Assembly (NCBI GenBank): GCA_964057225.1
Contig: OZ059894.1
Coordinates: 9,000,131 to 9,064,130, forward strand
Source: Auanema rhodensis
Lineage: Eukaryota > Nematoda > Chromadorea > Rhabditida > Rhabditidae
Direction of reading: 5' to 3'
Length of the DNA: 64,000 bases
Under the pieces are notes generated by a model that ran no database searches, was not told where the DNA came from, and saw only the letters and a program-made list of their open reading frames with translations. Numbering within the stretch: position 1 is the stretch's first letter; each line of letters begins with the position of its first letter. The position numbers were made by a program, and so were the translations under genes. Shown here one piece after another: positions 40,001 to 49,655 of this stretch.

Positions 40001-40936
40001 GAAAAACTAAGCCATACTAGAAATAAACATTTAAACATTTAAACTGAATACTCGTTATGCTAAGTATGTCTGTTTTTGTCTATCTTTTTGTATCACGTGA
40101 AACATAATTTGAATAAACGTGGGAATACTTATACTTATATCATTTTCAACTTCAAACAGCTATCTGATCGGTTGCATTTTGCTTCATCGAGTGTGATATT
40201 CTAGTTTAGTTTCAACAAAAAAATGCAGAAAGACAAAAAAAAGCTTGAAAACTAACAAGCAATTGGTATCCTCGCCTAAGATCTTCTAAAGTCCAGCCTG
40301 CACTTGTAACTATTTTTTGAACTTGAGCTGTTTCTATTGTTTTGAGCATACGATCACAGAGAATTTTTATCCGAATTGGAATAGCCTGAATGAAGAGTAC
40401 ATGGTTAAAGAATCAATAAAAAGTCAATTCATACATTAGAGGATTTGAGGATATCTATCAAGACGTCCTCAAAGCTAACAGCGGTATCTGATGACTTATC
40501 CAATTGCTCCTGTACATATACATGATGTAGATGAAAAATAATGAAATAAATATGAACTAACCATTTGATAATCATCATCAGTATGCACATGAGATTCAGT
40601 TGAAGTTCCTTGCACGGTGCACATCTGATATACGAAATTCCATATCAAATACAAGAAAAAATAATGTTCATACCTTTAGGGTATTCAGCAACAACTGAGA
40701 TTTCAATTGAGCCACTTTATCATGATGATCTGCTACCTTGAAGATAATACTCTTAGTCTCAAATTGGCTCGACATTCGACAACTTACTTTTGGTGGCTCT
40801 TCAACATCGTCACCTAATTTTTTCTCGTTAATTTCATTATTCTATAAAATTAGCAGTAATAACGAATTTGATTTGTATATCTAACCCATACTACGTCAGT
40901 TCTCTTGAGATATTTCCGAAAAACTGCTTCTGTCAT
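34005..40936 (-). CDS. bnc-1: basonuclin-family zinc finger transcription factor
   Basis: Minus-strand exons: 40936-40886, 40841-40788, 40736-40674, 40624-40562, 40509-40435, 40385-40257, 35321-35141, 35092-34845, 34801-34523, 34479-34244, 34188-34104, 34025-34005; 494 aa with every phase consistent. Residues about 90-165 match the basonuclin N-terminal region: [18 protein letters not shown], then [14 protein letters not shown] joined across a 4.9 kb intron to [19 protein letters not shown] (human BNC2 has AVPVRLKILLDRL...GWTLRDYVRGYILQDAAG). The paired zinc fingers are at about 303-358: CDLC, H319/H324, CTVPGC, H349, with the signature AVHLKEMH and [10 protein letters not shown]. An acidic Ser-rich segment precedes them and [13 protein letters not shown] follows. 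Vertebrate basonuclins have three finger pairs and an N-terminal Cys-rich motif; this protein has one pair and lacks the Cys motif. In C. elegans the orthologue bnc-1 acts in motor neuron identity; the same role here is inference. Confidence 0.93.
35322..40256 (-). other. bnc-1: 4.9 kb intron of the basonuclin gene
   Basis: This intron separates the two halves of the conserved basonuclin N-terminal region. It is about one hundred times longer than the gene's other introns. It holds several GC-richer patches in AT-rich surroundings: about 35540-35640, 37440-37560, 38300-38400 and 39510-39640. Open frames exist in them but none resembles basonuclin or another known family. Intronic enhancers, alternative exons or an embedded non-coding transcript are the options; I cannot separate them. 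Confidence 0.75.
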
Positions 40937-41756
40937 GAGTTTATAGTTCGTTCAGTTCAAAATTTTGAATTTTCAAATAATTATATTATCTATAAAGTAA
41001 ATTGCAATCGAATGCCTAAGCAACACAATACAAATTGATATTAATATGTACTAATTTTAATAAGAACTAATCTATGAAATATAGATAAATGAAGTAGAAA
41101 TAGCAAAAAAAAAGAAAAAGAAAAAGAAAAAAGGATTCATAAAAACGACGTAATGAGAAGGATTATGCTTTGAAAGCTGATGAACGTACATGACAAATGA
41201 AATTTCACAACCAATTTTTGATGAACGTATTGAGAAGGGTGAGGGGGGAAGGAAATTAAAATAATTGTCCGGTGGCATGGTGAATCCTTTTGTCAAGTCC
41301 AAAACAAGAAATCACTTCATCGAAAAGATAAATGCCATCCGGAACATGATCAATTCAGAAAAAGATGTGTCGCTGAAACTCAGGAAGAGGAACTAATTGA
41401 AATTGTCTGCCCAAACATCAGCAGGTGACACGAATTGGATATTAATTCGAAGAATTATCATATAAAGATTAAAATTATTATTTGTTTTGTTGTTACTTCA
41501 ACAAAGCAATTCAGATTAGAATATGATTTTTAGAATTATAGGAGGAAATCTGGCGCATTTCGGAAATATACAGAAGAGAAGTAATGTGATATCAACTGAC
41601 TTACATAGAACGAGGCTGGGATTTGATGGTTTCACTAGGAAAAGAACCATCAAACACTTTGAAGTTAGCTTTTCAATCGGAATATCTGACCTATGGAATG
41701 TAACGATTTGTTTGTCGTGAGATAAACGAGTTTCAAGTCTGAAAACCCTGACCGTT

Positions 41757-41850
41757 TGTCGTGTCGTCGTCCCGACGCGAGGGCTCCATTCGTCACCGGA
41801 CCACGGACGGCGACAGTTGGCCCAAAGACCCGCGACCAGATCGAGAGGGG
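41757..41850. other. GC-rich island of unknown function
   Basis: About two thirds G+C over about 93 bases (63 of 93 by my count) in a genome segment that is otherwise roughly two thirds A+T. It lies about 0.8 kb upstream of the basonuclin start. An open frame reads through it on the plus strand (CRRPDARAPFVTGPRTATV) but no family is recognised. Possible promoter, 5' exon or non-coding RNA. Confidence 0.5.
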
Positions 41851-43612
41851 AAAGAAGTTCTTTCTTGTTCTCTCATACTCTCTTCAAATCATTCATTTGC
41901 CTCATTCAATCTACTTGGATCTTGAAAGAGATGGTTGTGGTGAAAATTGAAAGATTGAAGAAATAGATTCAAAAGCTCATCGAAGAATCGTAAGAGAGAA
42001 AGTGAGAAAACGAGAGAAAGCGGAAAGGAAGTAGAAAGAGAGACGATCAAAGCACGCACCGAGGTTAAAATACTCTCCCCTGTTTTAACATTGAAAATGA
42101 GCAATGTTTTGAACTACCAGCTACTTATGTTTCCTCAAGCTACAAGTCTTCTTCTTATTCGATAAAAACTGAATGAAAACGAAAGAATATTGGGAACTAT
42201 ATCACACTTAACTATAGTACTCGTTGATTTATGACCCGACGAGCTTTTGGTCATTTTTTAATTTCGTGGATTCAGTTCGAATAATTGTTCAGATCGAGCT
42301 TTTTCCACCACGTTTGGTTTGAATGATGAAGAGCTGAGAGAAGTTGTTTTCAAACTTTGCTTGAAACAAGCAGAACGTTAGCAAGGCCAGGGTAGTTCAA
42401 TCATCCTCAGCACTTGCTAATTGAGCAGCAAAACATGTTCACTTACTAGACAAACGAAAAGTTTTCTTCAACTTTAACATACTTTCATATAATAATATAT
42501 CTAATCTCAAACATGTTTGATGTTGAATTGAAAATGAACAAATTCTCCAAAGAATTCAAGTTGCGAATAAGTTGGCCACCCTCATTTATCAATTTACCTT
42601 CCAACATTACAATGTGACGAGCTGTTGGTGACAAAAGCGCGGCGACACAATCATACAGCAGAGTTTTCTGTCCTCGTTATCCCCAGGGCAATTTCTTTAT
42701 CGCTCTCTCTCTCTCTTTTTTTCATTCAAAATTAAAATTGCAAACAATCTTGTTCTATTAACAGGGAAAAGCTGTAATTATAGGTATTCTACATAAAAAT
42801 GGAATAATATTGACGTTAAATATATGCCGTAAACGTCATTTAACATAATTAAATTAGCATAAAACCCACGGGAAAATTTTACGTGAAATTTTTCAAACAT
42901 TTAATATTTTATCGATGTAGCAAACGGTTGTTACTTTAACTACTTTGGTTGTTACTATATTGAGATGTGTTTCAAGCATTAAGCTTAAGTGACGAAAGTG
43001 AAAGATAGATAGCGATAGCACATATACAACAAACATGACATCCATCTTTCATGAAGTCTTCCTTCTCTTTTATGTCTTTTCACTCATTCTGTATTGATAA
43101 GAGGATAGAAAAAAGAAGAAATTGTGAAAATGAACAAGATGTCGACATCAGTTGTGAATTAGAGATAACACTAAAATCTGATAGTTGTTCATTCACTACT
43201 GATTTTATCTAAACTTAACAGCAAAAATAATGTAATTGGCTCATAATACTCGGAAACAAATAAGTAAAATATATCAGATTTTATTCATCATTTAAAATTT
43301 TGAAGTTAAAAAAGCAGTTTTTGTCGGAATTCTTTCAAAACATAAAAACAATAATAATAGTACGTGAGTCACTTCTGAAATCAAACTTTGTTCAAACGTT
43401 ATACTCACACGAGATTTAAAAGATACTTTACTCGTCTCGTGCTTGACCATGTGGCTGCCATCTGTAAGCTTTTCAACTGTCTGCACATAATTAACTCGAA
43501 TATATCTAGCCAGTTTTCAATTTTTTCTTCACATTTCATTTTCTGTCACATTTATTGAAGGAATATAAGCTACACCTATCAGTACTGGAGTACTATATCA
43601 ATAGTGAATATT

Positions 43613-43623
43613 AGCCCCGCCCA
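43613..43623. promoter_or_regulatory. GC/CACCC box upstream of the COMM-domain gene
   Basis: GCCCCGCCCAC matches the Sp/KLF-type binding consensus and lies about 130 nt upstream of the start codon at 43755. Function is inferred only from sequence and position. Confidence 0.4.
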
Positions 43624-43754
43624 CTTTGCCAAATGCTGCATGGTTATATAACTACGAGTTTTGCATGAAAAAAACATTTCATAACATGTTTTTATACCAA
43701 CTTAGCGTAATTATTAAAATTTCCTTAGTTTGAGACGTTCCTACTTTTCTAAGC

Positions 43755-44598
43755 ATGACTTTTCCTGTGTTGCCTAGACCGAATGATGCCTATAAAAAAG
43801 GCGATATACCCTTCTTTGTTAAGGTAGGTACATTTTGCATTGTAAATTGACATGTTAGTATAATTTTTTTAAACATTCATTGTAAGTTCAAATTAATTTT
43901 CCTAGAAGCGTTTTCTATCAACTTTGTTTTATTCAATACTTAGGTGTCTAAGATGATCATCAAAGAATTGCCAAATGCATGTTATCGTAAACTGGTAGGC
44001 CCCAATGTCCAGTCATGGTCTACTTTAATGAAATGTACTGAAGAAGAAGTACAACTTTTGGCTAGTTTTTATTAAAGTTATTAAGTTATAATATATTTAA
44101 TTCTAGATAAGCATCTTAATATCCTTTTGGACGTATGTTGCTTTCTATAAAATCAGGGGTGATTCTATGAGGGAGATTTTAAATGAAGTAAATAATTTCC
44201 TATCTCTATATAATTTATATTCGTTTGATTTTCAGACTTTTTTAAGTAAAGAATTAACTCAAGCTGTAGCAGATATGTGGGAAAAAGAACGACTCGCTTG
44301 CATTCGTCGTTTAGGTAAAATGACTTTGACTGATGATCCAATTATTGAAGATGTTGAAATAGTTACTGAAACGGAAGTAGCAAAGTGAGTAATTTTATCT
44401 TAAAATTTTTGTAATTGAACTGATCCTTATAGTGATTATTCAAAAAATCAAAATATACCTAAAGCAACACTTAAACTTACAACGACTATTGGACCACATT
44501 CGGTTAGCATGTCTAGATCTGAAGCTACTACTTTGTTTCTGGAGATTGACCGTATTCAGCAAGTACTAGACAAATATTTAGTTAAATCTGATGATTGA
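43755..44598 (+). CDS. COMM domain-containing protein (COMMD10-like)
   Basis: COMMD proteins form the Commander complex, which with the CCC and Retriever assemblies recycles endosomal cargo. Proposed exons: 43755-43823, 43944-44048, 44107-44187, 44236-44384, 44433-44598; 189 aa (human COMMD10 is about 200). The N-terminal helical part includes ELPNACYRKLV and MKCTEEE. The next exon, LISFWTYVAFYKIRGDSMRE, aligns in pattern with the COMMD10 helix ISFILEQAVYHNVKP. The C-terminal COMM domain has ATLKLTTTIGPHSVSMSRSE and FLEIDRIQQVLDKYL. The junction after EEE uses a weak donor (GTACAA). A stronger-looking donor, GTAGGC at 43995, would remove 18 residues, and the unspliced frame stops at 44074. 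The usual Trp opening the COMM domain is not obvious. Subfamily is a guess. The stop lies 29 nt from the stop of the opposing Nudix gene. Confidence 0.78.
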
Positions 44599-44627
44599 AT
44601 AATTGCTTTAATGTGAGTGATGTATTA

Positions 44628-46409
44628 TTAATTTCTATTCATAAACCATTCTATCATATAAAGTACAGCTGGTGGTGAAATAGCATCAGGTTGACATAGG
44701 AGAGAAAATATATCTTCTTTACCAATTGATACCTAAAATTTTCTGTAAGTTAATTACAAAATAGTTCACTTACTGGTTTAATATCGTCGTGATGTTCGAA
44801 TGTTGGTAACTTATCAGCGTTAGTAACTTCAGCATAGTAGATGGTTTGACGTTCACCACTCTGCGATATTCCCATTCTAAAGAGAAATGTATGTGATATA
44901 GTATTGCGAGAGTTGAAACAAACGCAAACGAAGTGACATATTCAAGGGAGCTAGTCTTATATCCTAATTTCTTTTCGATCGCTTCTTTGACCTAAAATTT
45001 ACAATATTTTCAGAATAAAGGAATCAGATCTGTTTACCTTTTCGTCACTATTTTCATGAGGCTGTAAATGTGTTGTACACATTTCCACGGTATAAGCCAA
45101 TTCAGGATCATGAATTGTCCAGTCAATATCTCCTAATTCTTTTTCACAATTTTCTGATCTGAGCAATGTTCTTCCTATTATCACAGCTGAAACGGACGAC
45201 TGCTTTTACTACGAATTCAGAAAAGATATACCTGGTCGGAAACGTTGAAGCAACAAAACGGTTTTCATATCTCGGTTGTACACCAAAGCAGCAACGCCAT
45301 CTTCACAACAAGCAAGATCCCACAACCGTTTTTTATTATTCTGAGAAGATTAATTGTTTCTGCAGAATAATAATGCTCAAACCAATGTGAAGATCATGCG
45401 AATCGGATGATAGCGATTAGATTTGTGGTTCTTTTTGAATTTGAAATTTTTAATTGTATGATGTATTTCAGGCTTCCAAATAATTGATGGAGTCTTCTGA
45501 AATGAAGAAGTCCGAACGATAAAAATAACTACAAAATGACCTTTTTAACTATTCTATCGTTCTCGAACCACCATAGAAAAGCGAAAAATACTCCCGGGGG
45601 ACCATTACTGTCTCGATGTTTCACATATTGATGTGCTTCATCCACAGATAAAAATACCTAGATTCGAAGAGTTAATTGAACCTGCAACAGACTTTCAAAC
45701 TTACATTGGTTATAGATTCACCTTCTTCTTCATTTCCTCCGCCAGAACTTATTTTCATTCCCTCGTTAATTTCAGCATAAAATAAATGTTGAATGGATCC
45801 TGACTCATCGGCATCAATTCTAGAAATTAACAGAAATCATGCAAAACCTGAACGGCTAAATACGAGTATTTTCCTAGAAGTTGCATGTTCTCTATTGGGA
45901 TAGAATAACCACATTCCTCTTCGACTTCTTCCTTAGCAATTTCAACTAATGGCAATTTCTGAAATAGTTGATCTACTAATATCAAAAGCTCATCCATACT
46001 TTGTCTACAAGTCCTCCGCATAATTCCAATGTATAGCCGATTTCCGTGTCATATTTGGACCAATCAATCTCTTCTAATTTTTTCCCAATATTTTCAGGAA
46101 GCCTTCTCACTCTTCCTACGAAAACGGCTGTAAAAATGTTCAGTTCAGATAAATTTTGAAAACTTCAAACCTGGCCGGAACTGCCTTACTACAAGAAATT
46201 TCTCAAACTCAGTGTGATATAATAAAGTTATAACACTACTATGTGAAAGAGCCAAATCAAATTTTCTTTCCAATCCATCCTTTAAAAATCAATAAATTTT
46301 AGTATATTTTGAGGAGGAAACATACTTGGTCAAACGATAATTCAACGGGTTTCATGAATCGTGATTCAAATTCTTGAACAAATGAAACATTTTCAAGATA
46401 TTCTTTCAT
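44628..46409 (-). CDS. tandem Nudix protein: NUDT14-like domain plus degenerate second copy
   Basis: NUDT14 hydrolyses UDP-glucose and ADP-ribose. Copy A exons: 46409-46326, 46279-46171, 46127-46000, 45958-45864, 45819-45705, 45657-45541. It has FEKFLVVRQFRPAVFVG, ELCGGLVDK and a Nudix box EEVEEECGY with its glutamates, then the family C-terminal part NEEEGESIT and GVFFAFLWWF. Copy B exons: 45496-45383, 45340-45232, 45186-45038, 44991-44930, 44876-44774, 44732-44628. It has the same exon phases and the same 109-nt second exon, with KTVLLLQRFRPAVIIG. Its Nudix box is ruined: EAIEKKLGY replaces both catalytic Glu by Lys, and CTTHLQPHE replaces CGGLVDK. Copy B has no upstream ATG, and phases join 45541 to 45496 across a 44-nt intron with a weak GTCATT donor, giving 429 aa. 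If that donor is not used, copy A ends at a TAG at 45529 (219 aa) and copy B would need another start. Confidence 0.85.
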
Positions 46410-48116
46410 TGTACTAAGATTCTATAAATATTTTAACCTATATGTTTAGCTAATACGGTAATTAAACTATAATATAATAACTATATATATTTATGTAATT
46501 AAGTTATAATTGTTTACAATAAAAAATAATTCGAAAAGAAAGCCATTCACATCGTTCAAGCCTGGTTGTGTTCGCAAGTTCTCGTATAAGACATAAAGTT
46601 TTATCATTAGTCATTAGAAGATATCGAAAAATTAAAAATGAACAGATCACATATCAATCAAGACATATTGATTTCTTTCATTTTTTTGCAATTCTTCATT
46701 TTCTTATCGATACAATAAGAAAAAATACAATACAAAAGTGCTCTATAAACTATAAAACGCAAACATATGTGTCTCCAATTTATTTAAAATTTAATTTATT
46801 AAATAAATTATAACTATATACATATATCCTGTAAGTCCATAGGAGATGTATGGAGCCAAAATTAAATATCTAAGAGCTAAAAAAGCAAAAAGTGCTGGTG
46901 GCTTATCAAATTATGCCAATGATTACTTCTAAATGAAAACAAAATTTTACATCCACTTTCAACTTCACATTCTTCTTCTTTTCTCATTAACAAACTACTA
47001 TAGTTTTTTAAATTTTTTTTAGAATACTTCATATGGATGACTACTGTACTTTGTTTTCTAGGACTACCAGTCAAGCTTTTGATTGAATTTTGGAAACAAA
47101 CGTCAAAACATAAAACTTGAAAATGTACGAATGCCCAAATATAATGTGCCTTGAACAACCGCTCTATTCTCCGCTTAAGCAAAATAATAATCGTGTACAC
47201 ACGTCAAATGTTTTAAGAAAAGTGCGTGAACAACGTGAATTCACGTGAACTTATTATAATACGTGACTTATTGAATAATAGGAGTTACCCACACCAATTT
47301 TGTTGTTTCCAACTTCAGGCTTTATCAGACAATTCTAGGTTTGATTCTCTACTTCAACTTTAAGCAAACAACATTTTATTCTGTCAATATCATTGAATAA
47401 GGACATGAAGTACATGATGAATGATATCAAACATACAAAAACCATTTTAGTTTATCATCGTTTAAAAGATATCAGACGTTCTTCTTGACACTCCGAGCTC
47501 AGACTGTAATGTCTGACTTAGTTTTGAACTTTATTTCGTTTTTTCCGTTTGAAGTAACATATATCTTGAAATATGCTTTTATTTCCTATGTGAACTATCA
47601 ATATTCTTGCCAGAAGAATGAATGAATGAATGACTGAACGATCATTAACTGCAGAAATCGAAGTGATAAGAGGTAGGTGCAGCTTGAAAGTGTGGCGAAA
47701 CTGTTGACATTAGTCTTACCAACCTTGAACTACTCTTCAGTTTTTATTGTTCTTTTATTATTTTTTACTGAAATTAAATGAATTATTTGTTGATTTGGAT
47801 GAGTATAGAGATAGTTTCATTGCGTTTCCGACTTTTCATTCTCAAAAACGTGAGTAGAAATGCTCAAATGTCATAGAAATATCGAGAATTTTGGCTAGTA
47901 ATAGATAATTTGATATGATTATTCTTGAATATACTACATTATTGTCATAATTTTATAATCAAGCTATATAAATTTATAATTAACCCTATCTCAATAAGCA
48001 ACATATTGATTTAAATGACTTTATTGCTGATGATTGTACACATGTGCTTAGGAAATAGCTTTAACATTTCACAAAATTTCTCGAATTTTAACTCATTTCT
48101 CTTTGTTTTGCTTTAG
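46410..48116. other. divergent intergenic region, Nudix gene to CHK-like gene
   Basis: No gene is recognised in this 1.7 kb. It is AT-rich, and its main feature is a cluster of CGTGAA/ACGTG repeats around 47222-47268. Open frames on both strands are short and without family resemblance. Confidence 0.6.
47224..47266. promoter_or_regulatory. cluster of CGTGAA / CACGTGA repeats
   Basis: Three CGTGAA units spaced at 9-10 nt (in GCGTGAACAACGTGAATTCA and the following CACGTGAAC) plus a fourth ACGTGA about 20 nt on. It includes the palindrome GTGAATTCAC and an E-box CACGTG. It sits between two divergent genes, so a bHLH-type control element is plausible but unproven. Confidence 0.4.
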
Positions 48117-49655
48117 ATGGCAGCAGAATTTTCACGAGCTGTGGCTAATGAACTCGATGTCATCGATTTTGAATCTGATGAACCGAAAGTTAGCGTGAAT
48201 GGTGTGACCAGTGTTATGATCAGAGTATTTTGAAGTTTTTCATATGTTCAATTGGTAACAAATAATTTTAGAGCAAAAATCCCGCTAATAAGAACTTCAG
48301 AGTCCATGTAGTGAAAGATAATTCGGAAGAATGTCAAAGCCTGGAATACAGCGCTACTCTCGTTAGAATACTAGTTTGAGTGTCGTTTTTTTCTATTTTT
48401 TCATTTTTCTAGGCAGCTTTTTACAATTCTCAGTTTGTCAATCGAATTTTAACTTTGAACAAGCTAATTGGACCTTTTGGTAAATATGAATTAAGTTTAA
48501 AACTAGTGGGAGAAGAGGATATGCATACAGTATTTGCTGTTCAGGTATGTTCCAATTATTCAAAATTATTTTTGATTATTTGATTTGTTTTCAGGTAGAT
48601 GATGGTAAGAAAAAAAAAGTTCTCAGTTTAGAAGATTTGTGTACTGTTGCTCAAGCTATTGCCAAATATCATTATGTAAATGAAAAAGCTGTATCCCCTG
48701 AAGTAAGATCAAGTTGTATTGAAATGAAGAAAAACTAATATTCATCTCAGGTTTATCGTGCTATCACTGAAAATTATGAGAATATTGCTGATTTTGAGAA
48801 AGAACATCAAAGAAAAATTATTGGAATTCTTGATGAAGTTCTACACTCAGTTGATCGAAAGTATTTTTCAAATCCTGAAGAAATTCTTTCCAAGGTTTTC
48901 TTTCAATTTCATAATAAATTATATTTTATTATAAAACAATTATATTTAATCTCTTAACCAGTAAAAATGAATTATGATCAATTGTGATGAAAGCGAATGA
49001 GTTTAGGTTAACTATCTGGTTGAGAGATGTTCAAAGGAATATACTTGTTGTCTCAAAGGAACAGGATCTCTAGTTCTTTGTAATGGTAAATTGAATGCTT
49101 CATCATGTCTTTTCAACAAGCATGAACTTACCGATATCTCAAATTGGGAAGTGAGTAATAGATGAAACATGATATTTCTCTCTAAACTATTTCTTTCCAG
49201 AATGCTCATTTTGCTGATCATGCCAAGGATTTAGCTTACCTGATCATCTCATCTGCAGAGCCATCTGTTAGAAGAAATCACTATTTGACTGTAATTTCTT
49301 TAAATACACTTTTATATTTTCTAATTTTTCTTTATTTCATAGGTTTTTCGACATTATTACTTTGCATTGGTTGATGTACGTCCACCAAACTTTGAGATCG
49401 AAGCATTACGTAATTCATATCTTTCTCATCAAAAGCATATTGTTCTATCAGAGTAGGATTTTGAATTATTCAATTCACTGATTGATCATCTTCTTTATCA
49501 GACTTGACTCTATTTTGTATGAGTTATCTACTGAAACTGATGAAGCTATCGTTAGAACAGAGATAGAACGTTGGCAAGCAGCTTTAGATGATGCATATGC
49601 CTTCGAGTGCAACGACTATGAAAGTGATAATGAGGATTGTTTATTTTCTAGATAA
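48117..49655 (+). CDS. CHK/DUF1679 kinase-like protein, predicted pseudokinase
   Basis: Family of choline/ecdysteroid-kinase-like proteins, expanded in nematodes. Exons: 48117-48224, 48272-48361, 48413-48544, 48595-48702, 48751-48894, 49007-49150, 49201-49290, 49343-49452, 49502-49655; 359 aa, all phases consistent. The ATG follows TTTTAG directly, so trans-splicing right at the start codon is likely. The segment LSLEDLCTVAQAIAKYHYVN fits the helix LTLEQ..vlraIAklHA of the family. Residues 215-270 follow the catalytic region: VLCNGKLNASSCLF stands where active members have VLCHGDLW.NNILF; ISNWENAHFADHAKDLAYLI stands for IDWQ.VH.GNPAEDLA.LL; then SSAEPSVRRNHYL and FRHYYFAL. The HGD is thus N220-G221-K222 and the Mg-binding Asp of IDWQ is replaced. 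The family fit is by eye; inactivity is inferred from the missing residues. Confidence 0.78.

Larger units (their letters stand above)
40937..43754. other. divergent intergenic region, basonuclin to COMM-domain gene
   Basis: No gene is recognised. A GC-rich island lies at about 41757-41850 and a weaker one at about 42590-42690. A GC/CACCC-type box (GCCCCGCCCAC) is at 43613-43623, about 130 nt before the COMM-domain start codon, and is a plausible promoter element of that gene. The rest is AT-rich with short GA and CT runs. Confidence 0.6.

Noticed and set aside
41756-41950. 64-codon open frame through the GC-rich island
   Set aside because: The Arg/Pro-rich sequence reflects GC content; the second half is ordinary AT-rich sequence. 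Reported only as an island.
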